Below, in pieces: positions 27,868 to 35,163 of a stretch of DNA of 64,000 bases (position 1 is the stretch's first letter; every line of letters starts with the position of its first letter). The notes beneath the pieces are model-generated. The model worked only from the letters and a program-made list of their open reading frames with translations. It did no database searches and was not told the origin of the DNA. The translations under genes and the position numbers were made by a program. Origin of the DNA: Euzebyella saccharophila (GTDB lineage Bacteria > Bacteroidota > Bacteroidia > Flavobacteriales > Flavobacteriaceae); the NCBI RefSeq assembly GCF_014855495.1, contig NZ_JACYFJ010000001.1, positions 124,001 through 188,000 of the forward strand, in the 5' to 3' direction.

Positions 27868-28200
27868 CTAATCATCGTCTTCCATGTCGCCCATTGCTTC
27901 TGGGTCTGGCTCTACAACGGCATCTGGATCATCATCGTCAAAATCCTCATAATCTTCCTCGTCATAGTTTTCCATGGTGTATTCAAGCTTCGCACTGATT
28001 TTCACCAAATACTTGGTATCTTCAGTTAAAACCTCAACTGCCTCAATACGTTCACCTTGCGCATTACGGAAAGAGATAATATTACGGTCATCGTAACCGT
28101 CTGGGTACCTTTCCACCAAAAGCTTTAAAACTTCAGGGGTAAGTTTTTTAAAATCGACGATTACTCGTTTTAGATTTGAATGGTCTTTTTTATTGCTCAT
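27868..28200 (-). CDS. Hypothetical protein with very acidic tail in polyamine operon
   Basis: 110 residues: a basic start (MSNKKDHSNLKRVIVDFKKL), a small folded core (LTPEVLKLLVERYPDGYDDRNIISFRNAQGERIEAVEVLTEDTKYLVKIS), and from about residue 75 a tail made mostly of Asp and Glu ending in three Asp. It resembles small conserved Flavobacteriia proteins of unknown function. Its start overlaps the stop of the deoxyhypusine-synthase-like gene by four bases, so translation is coupled. The acidic tail could bind polyamines or a basic partner, but no motif proves this. Confidence 0.72.
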   Translation of the reverse strand: MSNKKDHSNLKRVIVDFKKLTPEVLKLLVERYPDGYDDRNIISFRNAQGERIEAVEVLTEDTKYLVKISAKLEYTMENYDEEDYEDFDDDDPDAVVEPDPEAMGDMEDDD

Positions 28201-29180
28201 AGGTCTAAAAGATAGGCAAAAATTAAAGGTGCAACAATGGTGGCATCACTTTCTACGATAAACTTGGGCGTATCGATATCTAGTTTGCCCCACGTAATTT
28301 TTTCATTGGGTACAGCTCCTGAATACGAGCCATAACTTGTGGTGGAATCACTAATTTGGCAGAAATAGCTCCAAAACGGAGTGTCTGTACGCTCCATATC
28401 CTGATACAGCATGGGAACCACACAAATAGGAAAATCTCCAGCAATACCACCCCCTATTTGAAAGAATCCAATACCATTTTCGGAATTATCGGTATACCAG
28501 TCAGCCAAAAAAGTCATGTACTCAATTCCCGACTTCATGGTGCTGGCCTTTAACTCCCCTTTTAAAACGTAAGAAGCAAAAATGTTACCCATGGTACTAT
28601 CTTCCCAACCTGGGCAGACAATTGGTAGATTTTTTTCTGCGGCAGCGTACATCCAAGAATCCTTAAGGTCTATTTCATAGTACTCTTCCAAAACCCCGGA
28701 AAGTAACATTTTGTACATAAACTCATGCGGCAAGTAGCGTTCACCCTTTTCCTCGGCATCTTTCCAAATTTTAAAGATATGCTCTTGCAAACGGCGAAAA
28801 GCCTCTTCCTCGGGAATACAGGTATCCGTAACCCTATTAAGGCCTTTTTCCAAAAGGTCCCATTCCTGTTGAGGGGTAAGATCCCTATAATTAGGCACCC
28901 TTTTATAATGGCTATGGGCTACCAAGTTCATTATATCTTCCTCCAAATTAGCACCGGTACAGGAAACAATATGCACCTTATCTTGGCGTATCATCTCTGC
29001 GAAGATTTTACCCAGCTCTGCAGTACTCATTGCTCCTGCCAAGGAAACCAACATTTTAGCGCCCTTGTTCAACTGGTCTTCATAGCCCTTTGCCGCATCT
29101 ACCAAAGCAGCTGCATTAAAGTGTAAGTAGTACTTTTCTATGAATTTGGATATTTCTCCTTTAGTCTTCGTCATCTTCAA
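28197..29180 (-). CDS. Deoxyhypusine synthase-like enzyme (probable homospermidine-synthase type)
   Basis: A 327-residue protein of the deoxyhypusine synthase fold. The catalytic Lys of that family is preserved as K299 within NEKITWGKLDID, preceded by the SGAVP segment. NAD-site-like stretches (VSLAGAMSTAELG, VSCTGANLEEDI, QIGGGIAGDFPI) are present. Bacteria lack eIF5A, so hypusination is not expected. Bacterial relatives transfer the aminobutyl group of a polyamine to another amine, for example to make homospermidine. It overlaps the agmatinase gene by 20 bases and follows the steps that produce putrescine. Reaction assignment is by context. Confidence 0.82.
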   Translation of the reverse strand: MKMTKTKGEISKFIEKYYLHFNAAALVDAAKGYEDQLNKGAKMLVSLAGAMSTAELGKIFAEMIRQDKVHIVSCTGANLEEDIMNLVAHSHYKRVPNYRDLTPQQEWDLLEKGLNRVTDTCIPEEEAFRRLQEHIFKIWKDAEEKGERYLPHEFMYKMLLSGVLEEYYEIDLKDSWMYAAAEKNLPIVCPGWEDSTMGNIFASYVLKGELKASTMKSGIEYMTFLADWYTDNSENGIGFFQIGGGIAGDFPICVVPMLYQDMERTDTPFWSYFCQISDSTTSYGSYSGAVPNEKITWGKLDIDTPKFIVESDATIVAPLIFAYLLDL

Positions 29181-30102
29181 ATTTTAGATTGGTGTTGCCC
29201 CCTTTGTAATCAAGATTATAGGTATTGTCATAATCGTCATCTACTGCCTGTCCCATAAATTTATAGCTTAACATCTTGTAGTACAATTTTGCAGCTAAGA
29301 AATCTGAGCTTTTATCGTTGGTGTTGGGGCATAGTTCCACGATATCAAACCCAACTACGTTTTTCTCCTCAAAAACCTGTTTAAGAAACTCCAAAGTTTC
29401 ATACCAAAAAAGGCCTCCTGGCTCCGGTGTACCTGTAGACGGTAAAATAGATGGGTCAAAGGCATCTAGATCCAACGTAATGAAAACATTGTCCGTCAAC
29501 AGATCAATAACCTTATCCGTCCAATATTCATCATTTACCATGTCATGTGCAAAGAATGTTTTTTCCTCGTCCATGAAGGTCTTCTCAATGGCATCCATGG
29601 AGCGTATCCCTACCTGCACCAAGTTAGTGTTCTGGCTGGCTTCATGTACCGCGCAGGCGTGATTGCAACTAGTGCCCTCATAGGTCTTCCTTAAATCTGC
29701 ATGCGCATCAATATGTAACACGCTTAAATTATCAAAACACTCATTGAATGCTCTAATAGAACCTATAGAAATGGAATGCTCCCCTCCAAAAAGGGTAACA
29801 AACTTGTTTCTTTTAATGTAATCCTTGGTCACTTTATGAACGGCGTTTACCATAGCCTCCGGCGAACTTTTTTCAGATATAGGTTCACTTAGGTAGACAC
29901 CTTGTTCATAGACCTCTGTGTCTGTTTCAATATCATAAAGCTCCATGTTTTCGGAAGCTTCCAAAAATGCTTGGGGACCTTTATCGGCTCCTTTACCCCA
30001 AGTACTGGTTCCATCATACGGCACGGGTATCAAAATTACTTTGGCCGTTTCTAGTTGGGCGAATTCGTCGGGAATACCGGCGTAATTCTTTTTTGCACTC
30101 AT
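29161..30102 (-). CDS. speB: Agmatinase / arginase-family ureohydrolase
   Basis: A 313-residue cytosolic enzyme. All binuclear Mn ligands are visible: H109 (GGEHSI), D132, H134 and D136 (DAHADLR), D211 and D213 (DLDAFDPS). The family hydrolyses agmatine to putrescine and urea, or arginine to ornithine. Its position directly after an arginine decarboxylase favours agmatine. It lies 54 bases after that gene and overlaps the next one by 20 bases. Confidence 0.88.
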   Translation of the reverse strand: MSAKKNYAGIPDEFAQLETAKVILIPVPYDGTSTWGKGADKGPQAFLEASENMELYDIETDTEVYEQGVYLSEPISEKSSPEAMVNAVHKVTKDYIKRNKFVTLFGGEHSISIGSIRAFNECFDNLSVLHIDAHADLRKTYEGTSCNHACAVHEASQNTNLVQVGIRSMDAIEKTFMDEEKTFFAHDMVNDEYWTDKVIDLLTDNVFITLDLDAFDPSILPSTGTPEPGGLFWYETLEFLKQVFEEKNVVGFDIVELCPNTNDKSSDFLAAKLYYKMLSYKFMGQAVDDDYDNTYNLDYKGGNTNLKFEDDED

Positions 30103-30156
30103 TTTAGTAAAATTAAAGAGTTTGTTTTGAAAAATTATACTTGATAATACATGACC

Positions 30157-31599
30157 CTATTGGTCAATTTCTTCTTTTTGCTTTTTTGCATCTATCTTTT
30201 TCATTCCATTATAACCTAAAATGGACAAAAGATCTTCTGCCGTTTGTTGTTCACTAAACAACTCATAGGTTAGCTCACCTTGAGCATCCCTATCAATTAA
30301 AATATGTTTAGGCTGAGGAATCAAACAATGTTGTAAACCGCCAAAACCTCCAATAGTTTCTTGGTAGGCCCCAGTATTGAAAAACCCAATATATAGGGGC
30401 TTGTCCCTCCTAAATTTAGGTAAGTAAATGGCGTTCATATTCTGTTCACTATTGTAATAATCATCGCTATCACAAGTGAGCCCTCCTAATAATACCCGTT
30501 CATATTCGTCCTTCCACCTATTGATAGGTAGAAGAATAAAGCGTTTATTTATTGCCCAAGTATCCGGCAAAGTAGTAATGAAAGAAGAATCTATCATGTT
30601 CCACTTTTCGCGATCGTTCTGCTGTTTTTGGTATAATATTTCATAGATGGCGCCTCCACTTTCACCTACGGTAAAACTTCCGAATTCGGTAAAAATATTG
30701 GGAACTGGAACATCTGCCTCCATACAGGCAATGTTTATCTGATTGATAATTTCATCCACCATATATTGATAGTCATACTCAAAGGCCAAAGAATTCTTTA
30801 TAGGAAAACCACCTCCGATGTTTAAGCTATCCAAACTTGGACAAATCTTTCTTAATCTAATATAAACCTTAAGACACTTAAGTAATTCGTTCCAATAATA
30901 GGAATTGTCCCTAATACCTGTATTGATGAAAAAGTGAAGCATCTTGAGCTCAACCTTATCATTATCTTTTATTTGGTTTTCATAAAATGGGACAATGTTC
31001 TTATAACCAATACCCAAACGGGAAGTATAGAACTCAAATTTTGGTTCTTCTTCAGAAGCTATACGAATACCTACTTGGTAATCTCCATTTATTTCATCTG
31101 AAAGCAAATCAATTTCTTCGTAATTATCAATGATAGGAATGCAGTTCTGATGCCCTTCATTAATTAAACTTCCTATATTGGTAATGTACTGTTCCCTTTT
31201 GAAACCGTTGCAAATAACATAGGTGTCATTTTTAATCTTACCGGCCTTCTTTAATTGCTCTACGATATTAATATCAAAAGCCGAAGATGTCTCAATATGG
31301 ACCTGGTTATTTAAAACTTCGCCCAAAACATGGCTAAAATGAGAGCTTTTGGTACAATAACAATAATGATATTTGCCCTTGTATTGATGTTTCTCAATGG
31401 CCGTTGCAAACCACTTTTTAGCGAGGTTTATATTTTGTGAAATTTTTGGCAGGTAAGTAAACTTTAAAGGGCTACCATATTTCTCTACCAGTTCATTTAA
31501 GGGAATATCATGAAACTTTAGAAATTCACCTTCCAAATTAAATTCCTCTTGAGGAAAATAATAAGTCTGATCAATAAGATCAATGTACTTAGTGTTCAT
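30157..31599 (-). CDS. speA: Arginine decarboxylase, alanine-racemase fold
   Basis: 480 residues, shorter than the approximately 630-residue E. coli SpeA but the usual size of the Bacteroidota form. PLP Lys is probably K84 in YHYCYCTKSSHF. LNIGGGFPIKN supplies the phosphate-binding Gly loop, GGLTCDSDDYY the Cys-Asp active-site motif shared with ornithine/diaminopimelate decarboxylases, and FFNTGAYQETIGGFGG the C-terminal core. It starts the minus-strand polyamine gene set (decarboxylase, agmatinase, DHS-like, acidic protein). The 297-base region upstream (31600-31896) is AT-rich with no other gene visible. Confidence 0.85.
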   Translation of the reverse strand: MNTKYIDLIDQTYYFPQEEFNLEGEFLKFHDIPLNELVEKYGSPLKFTYLPKISQNINLAKKWFATAIEKHQYKGKYHYCYCTKSSHFSHVLGEVLNNQVHIETSSAFDINIVEQLKKAGKIKNDTYVICNGFKREQYITNIGSLINEGHQNCIPIIDNYEEIDLLSDEINGDYQVGIRIASEEEPKFEFYTSRLGIGYKNIVPFYENQIKDNDKVELKMLHFFINTGIRDNSYYWNELLKCLKVYIRLRKICPSLDSLNIGGGFPIKNSLAFEYDYQYMVDEIINQINIACMEADVPVPNIFTEFGSFTVGESGGAIYEILYQKQQNDREKWNMIDSSFITTLPDTWAINKRFILLPINRWKDEYERVLLGGLTCDSDDYYNSEQNMNAIYLPKFRRDKPLYIGFFNTGAYQETIGGFGGLQHCLIPQPKHILIDRDAQGELTYELFSEQQTAEDLLSILGYNGMKKIDAKKQKEEIDQ

Positions 31600-31896
31600 T
31601 TAAATGTTGATTGCATTTCTGAGTGGAAAATATAGGAATGGCCATTAAATAAATAACACAATAAAAAAGATAAATGGCTCAATCCCTTTACTAAAAATTA
31701 TATCTGTAATGTCTTAATTTGGTCTAACAAATGAAAACAAAAAATATTAGAAAATAAGCGTTAGCCGAGAAATTACGACAAATTGTTCCTTATGGATTTT
31801 ATTAATAATATTTATATATAAATTTCTCCACAATTAACTCATTACAAGTCGCTTAAATTTTATATTTTCAGTTCGCATCCTAAAATACTTAGCTGT

Positions 31897-32607
31897 ATGA
31901 AAACTAGATTTCATATTAATTTACTGTTAACTTTCTTAATTAGCCTCTTTGTTGTTCCAAATACTTATTCTCAAATTACAAATGGGGTTTATTTTGCAAA
32001 TTCTAAAGAAGAAAAACACGAGGTAAAAATTGATGGGGACTACCTTACATGGACTGTTTATGAAGAAGACCCCGCAAATTTTATTAAAACCGTAGGGGGA
32101 TTTTACACCGTAGAGACAGGAAAATTATTGGTGAATTTAGAATTCAACTCAGGGTACAATGACGATAATAAAAAACAACTGGCCTACCCTATAGATATTT
32201 CTATTGGACAAATATCTATAAGTGTTCCTGAAAAATTGATTTTCAATAAAAGCGAAAAAAATACGCAAGAACTTGACGGCAAATGGCTTTTTGCTACCCG
32301 AGGCCCGGATACCGGACAAGAAAGACGCGGTGACGACAACCCGAGGAAGACTTTGAAATTTTTAATGGACGGAAGATTTCAATGGATTGCTTACAATACA
32401 GAGACCTTTAAATTTCATGGTACGGGCGGAGGTTCGTTTACCTCCAACAGCGGAGAATATAAGGAGGAGATAGAATATTTCTCAAGGGATAATACCAGAG
32501 TGGGCGCCACACTAAAATTTAATTATGAGTTAAAAGGAAACGATTGGCACCATACCGGAAAAAATTCAAAGGGCGAGCCTATGTATGAGATCTGGTCCAA
32601 ACGTTGA
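31897..32607 (+). CDS. Exported hypothetical protein
   Basis: A 236-residue protein with a signal peptide (MKTRFHINLLLTFLISLFVVPNTYSQ) and a beta-rich mature part with two similar halves (NGVYFANSKEEKHEVKIDGDYLTWTVYEE... and LDGKWLFATRGPDTGQERRGDDNPRKTLKFLMDGRFQWIAYNTETFKFHGTGGGSF). The second half resembles membrane or META-like small beta domains seen in Bacteroidota secreted proteins. I cannot name the family. It stands alone, convergent with the tRNA region. Confidence 0.68.
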   Translation: MKTRFHINLLLTFLISLFVVPNTYSQITNGVYFANSKEEKHEVKIDGDYLTWTVYEEDPANFIKTVGGFYTVETGKLLVNLEFNSGYNDDNKKQLAYPIDISIGQISISVPEKLIFNKSEKNTQELDGKWLFATRGPDTGQERRGDDNPRKTLKFLMDGRFQWIAYNTETFKFHGTGGGSFTSNSGEYKEEIEYFSRDNTRVGATLKFNYELKGNDWHHTGKNSKGEPMYEIWSKR

Positions 32608-32630
32608 ATAATATCAAAAAAAACTATTTG

Positions 32631-32648
32631 GAAAAAGTAGCCCCGGCA
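32631..32648. repeat. 18-bp direct repeat of the tRNA-Arg tail (distal copy)
   Basis: GAAAAAGTAGCCCCGGCA here is identical to 32768-32785, which covers the last 11 bases of tRNA-Arg and its downstream flank. The two copies are 137 bases apart. It may be the scar of a lost second tRNA-Arg or an old integration boundary. Confidence 0.75.
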
Positions 32649-32774
32649 GCTTGCCGCCAAAGTCCGAAAATCATTCTTTTGTCAATCCATCAAATCAGAC
32701 CCTGAATGCATATTTGAATTGATCAGCAGATGGATATTTTTTGAGTTTCAACCAAAAAAATAAATTAGAAAAAG

Positions 32775-32846
32775 TAGCCCCGGCAAGAATCGAACTTGCA
32801 TCTAAAGTTTAGGAAACTTCTATTCTATCCATTGAACTACGGGGCC
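32775..32846 (-). tRNA. tRNA-Arg (anticodon CCU), no encoded CCA
   Basis: A full 72-base cloverleaf reads on the minus strand: acceptor GGCCCCG / CGGGGCT (one G-U at the top), D stem GTTC / GAAT with loop AATGGATA, anticodon stem GAAGT / ACTTT with loop TTCCTAA (anticodon CCT), a short variable loop AGAT, T stem GCAAG / CTTGC with loop TTCGATT, discriminator A. CCA is not encoded and a T-run follows. It decodes AGG. It lies 20 bases downstream of a GIY-YIG ORF and shares its 5' part with two broken copies. Confidence 0.93.
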
Positions 32847-32866
32847 AAGTGTAGAGGGAGGCAAAA

Positions 32867-33151
32867 TTAAGAATACTTTTTTAAGAGCCTCTTACTTATT
32901 TCCGGATATTTTGATAAATTTTCTAGATAGACCTTACTTTTCATCCTTTTGAGGTGCTTTTCGATTCGTAATGCAATCGTCCTATTAGGAACAGCCAACG
33001 TAAAATGATATCGCCAAGGAATAGATTTTCTAGTCACACCTATGTTCAGTTCAACATTATTATGCCAGTTCAAACGGGTTTCTAAATTCGCAGTCTCACC
33101 GATATAGTATCCTTGGGTTTTTTCTGATTGGATTTCATATACATAATGCAT
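32867..33151 (-). CDS. GIY-YIG endonuclease, copy 1
   Basis: The start ATG at 33149-33151 gives 94 residues beginning MHYVYEIQS. A longer in-frame reading exists but would translate the tRNA remnant (GPVVQWI is the tRNA 5' end), so it is rejected. The catalytic set of single-domain GIY-YIG nucleases is present: Tyr in YVYEIQ, YYIGET, Arg in LETRLNWH, the following His, and Glu in LRIEKHLK. Proteins of this size (COG2827/YhbQ-like) are annotated as putative endonucleases with unknown targets. The ORF is intact, lies 20 bases before tRNA-Arg, and differs from copy 2 mostly at third positions, which suggests it is kept under selection. Confidence 0.85.
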   Translation of the reverse strand: MHYVYEIQSEKTQGYYIGETANLETRLNWHNNVELNIGVTRKSIPWRYHFTLAVPNRTIALRIEKHLKRMKSKVYLENLSKYPEISKRLLKKYS

Positions 33152-33157
33152 ACATAA

Positions 33158-33211
33158 ATTTAGGAAACTTCTCCCGATAGCTATCGGGACTATCCATTGA
33201 ACTACGGGGCC
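33158..33211 (-). pseudogene. Broken tRNA-Arg 5' part, copy 1
   Basis: Bases 1-22 of tRNA-Arg (33211 down to 33190) are followed by a palindrome in place of AATA in the D-arm 3' strand, then the anticodon arm start GAAGTTTCCTAAA. The T arm and 3' acceptor are absent; the GIY-YIG reading frame begins instead. It cannot fold into a tRNA. Confidence 0.85.
33172..33189. repeat. 18-bp perfect palindrome in tRNA remnant 1
   Basis: TCCCGATAGCTATCGGGA is fully self-complementary. It replaces four bases of the D arm of the tRNA remnant and precedes the GIY-YIG start by about 20 bases. Confidence 0.9.
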
Positions 33212-33231
33212 AAGTGTAGAGGGAGGCAAAA

Positions 33232-33516
33232 TTAAGAATACTTTTTTAAGAGTCTCTTACTTATTTCCGGATATTTTGATAAATTTTCTAGATAGACCTT
33301 ACTTTTCATCTTTTTGATATGTTTTTCAATTCGTAGTGCAATTGTCCTAATAGGAACCTGCAACGTAAAATGATATCTCCAAGGAATAGATTTTCTAGTC
33401 ACACCTATGTTTAGCTCAACATTATTATGCCAGTTCAAACGGGTTTCTAAATTCGCAGTCTCACCGATATAGTATCCTTGGGTTTTTTCTGATTGGATTA
33501 CATATACATAATGCAT
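33232..33516 (-). CDS. GIY-YIG endonuclease, copy 2
   Basis: 94 residues from the ATG at 33514-33516 (MHYVYVIQS). All catalytic residues noted for copy 1 are kept. Differences include Val for Glu at position 6, LQVPIRT for LAVPNRT and HIKKMKSK for HLKRMKSK. It reads into tRNA remnant 1 after 20 bases. Confidence 0.85.
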   Translation of the reverse strand: MHYVYVIQSEKTQGYYIGETANLETRLNWHNNVELNIGVTRKSIPWRYHFTLQVPIRTIALRIEKHIKKMKSKVYLENLSKYPEISKRLLKKYS

Positions 33517-33522
33517 ACATAA

Positions 33523-33576
33523 ATTTAGGAAACTTCTCCCGATAGCCATCGGGACTATCCATTGAACTACGGGGCC
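33523..33576 (-). pseudogene. Broken tRNA-Arg 5' part, copy 2
   Basis: Identical in layout to remnant 1: tRNA bases 1-22, the palindrome (33537-33554, one position changed so one pair is lost), then the anticodon arm start and the ORF. Confidence 0.85.
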
Positions 33577-33615
33577 AAGTGTAGAGGGAGGCAACAAGTG
33601 TAGAGGGAGGCAAAA
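33577..33615. repeat. Duplicated 19-base tRNA leader
   Basis: The leader segment AAGTGTAGAGGGAGGCAA(C) occurs twice in tandem here (33577-33595 and from 33596), whereas the other junctions have it once. Confidence 0.8.
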
Positions 33616-33699
33616 TTAAGAATACTTTTTTAAGAGCCTCTTACTTATTTTCGGATATTTTGATAAATTTTCTATATAGACCTTACTTTTCATCTTTTT
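33616..33699 (-). pseudogene. GIY-YIG 3' fragment, truncated third copy
   Basis: The last 26 or so codons of the GIY-YIG gene (MKSKVYIENLSKYPKISKRLLKKYS) are preserved, and similarity stops abruptly near 33699. This marks the upstream end of the tandem array. Confidence 0.82.
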
Positions 33700-33764
33700 A
33701 CCTGAATCCTTCATAAATAAGTCGAATTTGTGTCAACTTATTTCAGGACGGGACAACCAATTAA

Positions 33765-33797
33765 AAAAGGCACATACCATATGTGTACATGCCTTTT
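33765..33797 (-). terminator. Terminator after the Gfo/Idh oxidoreductase gene
   Basis: AAAAGG and CCTTTT enclose an inner CACATA / TATGTG stem. On the minus strand the structure is followed by a T-run, 26 bases after the oxidoreductase stop. Confidence 0.72.
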
Positions 33798-33822
33798 AAT
33801 TATTTATTTATTCACGAACTTT

Positions 33823-35163
33823 TTAGACGTTCTCAGGAACCTCAAAACCTTCGCGATAATCTCTAGTTAAATAAGTATCTGCCTCGGCGTCATTTATAAA
33901 TTTCTCCGTTTTTGGGTCAAAATTAAGAACTCGTCCCGTTCTATAGGCGATATTGCCTAAATGAGCCAAGCCCGAGGATAAATGGGCTGTTTCTACTGGA
34001 CCATTAAGTATGGATTTGTCATGTTTACGAACCGCTTCTATAAAATTGGCAAAGTGCCCATCGGTACCACCGTTACCACGATCCATACCGGTACCGGACT
34101 CCCCTCCATCTTCTCCAGATTTTCCAGGGGTTCTATCTTTACCTAGATAGGTTTTGTATTTGTCATAACCGTCAACTACCAGTACACCTTTATCTCCATA
34201 AAAAATGTTACCAACCGTGGCGCCTCCCTCGGTATTGGTACACCAAGGACGTACTTCAAATTGAATAATCTTGTTCTCTTCCGGATATTTATATACCGAG
34301 GTCAATACTTCTGGGGTTTCTTTACTATCATTCCAAAGAAATTTACCTCCCATGGCGGTAATTTCTGAGGGTAGACCAACATCAAGCCCCCACATACAAA
34401 GGTCCGTTTCATGGATGCCTTGGTTACCTACATCTCCATTACCATAATCCCAATGCCAATGCCAGTTATAGTGAACGAGGTTTTCCGTAAAAGGTTCCTT
34501 TTGGGCAGGTCCTGTCCAAAGATCATAGTCCAATCCTTCGGGTACTTGAGATAGCCCTTTATCCCCAATATCGGGCCTCCATCTAAATACCAATCCACGA
34601 GACATATATACCCTACCAATATAACCATCGCGCATTAACTGTATTGCCTCATTTATAGCCGGGGAACTTCTTAACTGAACACCATGTTGAACAATACGAT
34701 CGTATTTATTGGCCGCCTCAACCATTTTCCTTCCTTCCCAAATATTATGGGACCCAGGTTTTTCTACGTATACGTCTTTTCCAGCTTGACAAGCCCATAT
34801 AACGGAAAGGGCATGCCAGTGATTGGGACTCGCAATACTCACTACATCAATATCCTTATCATCAAAAACCTTACGTAAATCTTGCTCTAAAGAAACTTTT
34901 TTATCATATGTTTCTTTAAATTCTTTCTGTCTGTCTTTCAAAACGTTCATATCTGGATCGCACAAGGTAGCCACCCTAACATTGTCTTGGTTCATTAAGC
35001 TTTTAATGTGTGATTTTCCCCTTCCATTTACCCCAAGAACGGCCGCATTTATTCTGTCATTTGCCCCGAAAACGTTTGCGGACACAATAGTTGGTGCAGC
35101 AACAATACCTGTTCCCGCAACGGCAGTTTTTTTGATAAATGATCTTCTGCTAGATGATTTCAT
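33823..35163 (-). CDS. Tat-exported Gfo/Idh/MocA family oxidoreductase
   Basis: A 446-residue protein with a twin-arginine signal (SSRRSFIKKTAVAGTGIVAAP). The NAD(P)-binding fold is at about residues 38-160 (INAAVLGVNGRGKSHI, DVVSIASPNHWHALSVIWACQAGKDVYVEKP) and the C-terminal Gfo/Idh domain follows with VGNQGIHETDLCMWGLD. The EKP motif gives the expected catalytic Lys. These periplasmic members act on sugars or glycosides with a tightly held cofactor in several Bacteroidota. No partner gene is adjacent, so the substrate is unknown. Confidence 0.9.
   Translation of the reverse strand: MKSSSRRSFIKKTAVAGTGIVAAPTIVSANVFGANDRINAAVLGVNGRGKSHIKSLMNQDNVRVATLCDPDMNVLKDRQKEFKETYDKKVSLEQDLRKVFDDKDIDVVSIASPNHWHALSVIWACQAGKDVYVEKPGSHNIWEGRKMVEAANKYDRIVQHGVQLRSSPAINEAIQLMRDGYIGRVYMSRGLVFRWRPDIGDKGLSQVPEGLDYDLWTGPAQKEPFTENLVHYNWHWHWDYGNGDVGNQGIHETDLCMWGLDVGLPSEITAMGGKFLWNDSKETPEVLTSVYKYPEENKIIQFEVRPWCTNTEGGATVGNIFYGDKGVLVVDGYDKYKTYLGKDRTPGKSGEDGGESGTGMDRGNGGTDGHFANFIEAVRKHDKSILNGPVETAHLSSGLAHLGNIAYRTGRVLNFDPKTEKFINDAEADTYLTRDYREGFEVPENV

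Larger units (their letters stand above)
32847..33211 (-). repeat. 365-bp tandem unit, copy 1 (GIY-YIG ORF plus broken tRNA-Arg 5' part)
   Basis: Measured from tRNA base 1 to the next tRNA base 1, the unit is exactly 365 bp. On the minus strand it reads tRNA 5' part, 18-bp palindrome, anticodon arm remnant, GIY-YIG ORF, and a 20-base spacer that is also the leader of the intact tRNA. It is followed by the intact tRNA-Arg. Confidence 0.92.
33212..33576 (-). repeat. 365-bp tandem unit, copy 2
   Basis: Same order and length as copy 1, with scattered substitutions concentrated in the middle of the ORF. Confidence 0.92.

Noticed and set aside
32649-32767. Second tRNA gene next to the 18-bp tail repeat
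   Set aside because: No cloverleaf can be formed upstream of the tail; only the 18 bases match.
33152-33229. N-terminal extension of GIY-YIG copy 1 (and the same in copy 2, 33517-33597)
   Set aside because: The extension is a translation of the tRNA-Arg remnant, palindrome and leader; family members start at the MHYVY position.
32631-33700. Integrative element with tyrosine integrase at tRNA-Arg
   Set aside because: No integrase, relaxase or phage gene lies near the tRNA; the repeats contain only GIY-YIG ORFs and tRNA pieces.
32847-33700. CRISPR-like array
   Set aside because: The repeats are 365 bp long with coding content and no short repeat-spacer pattern.
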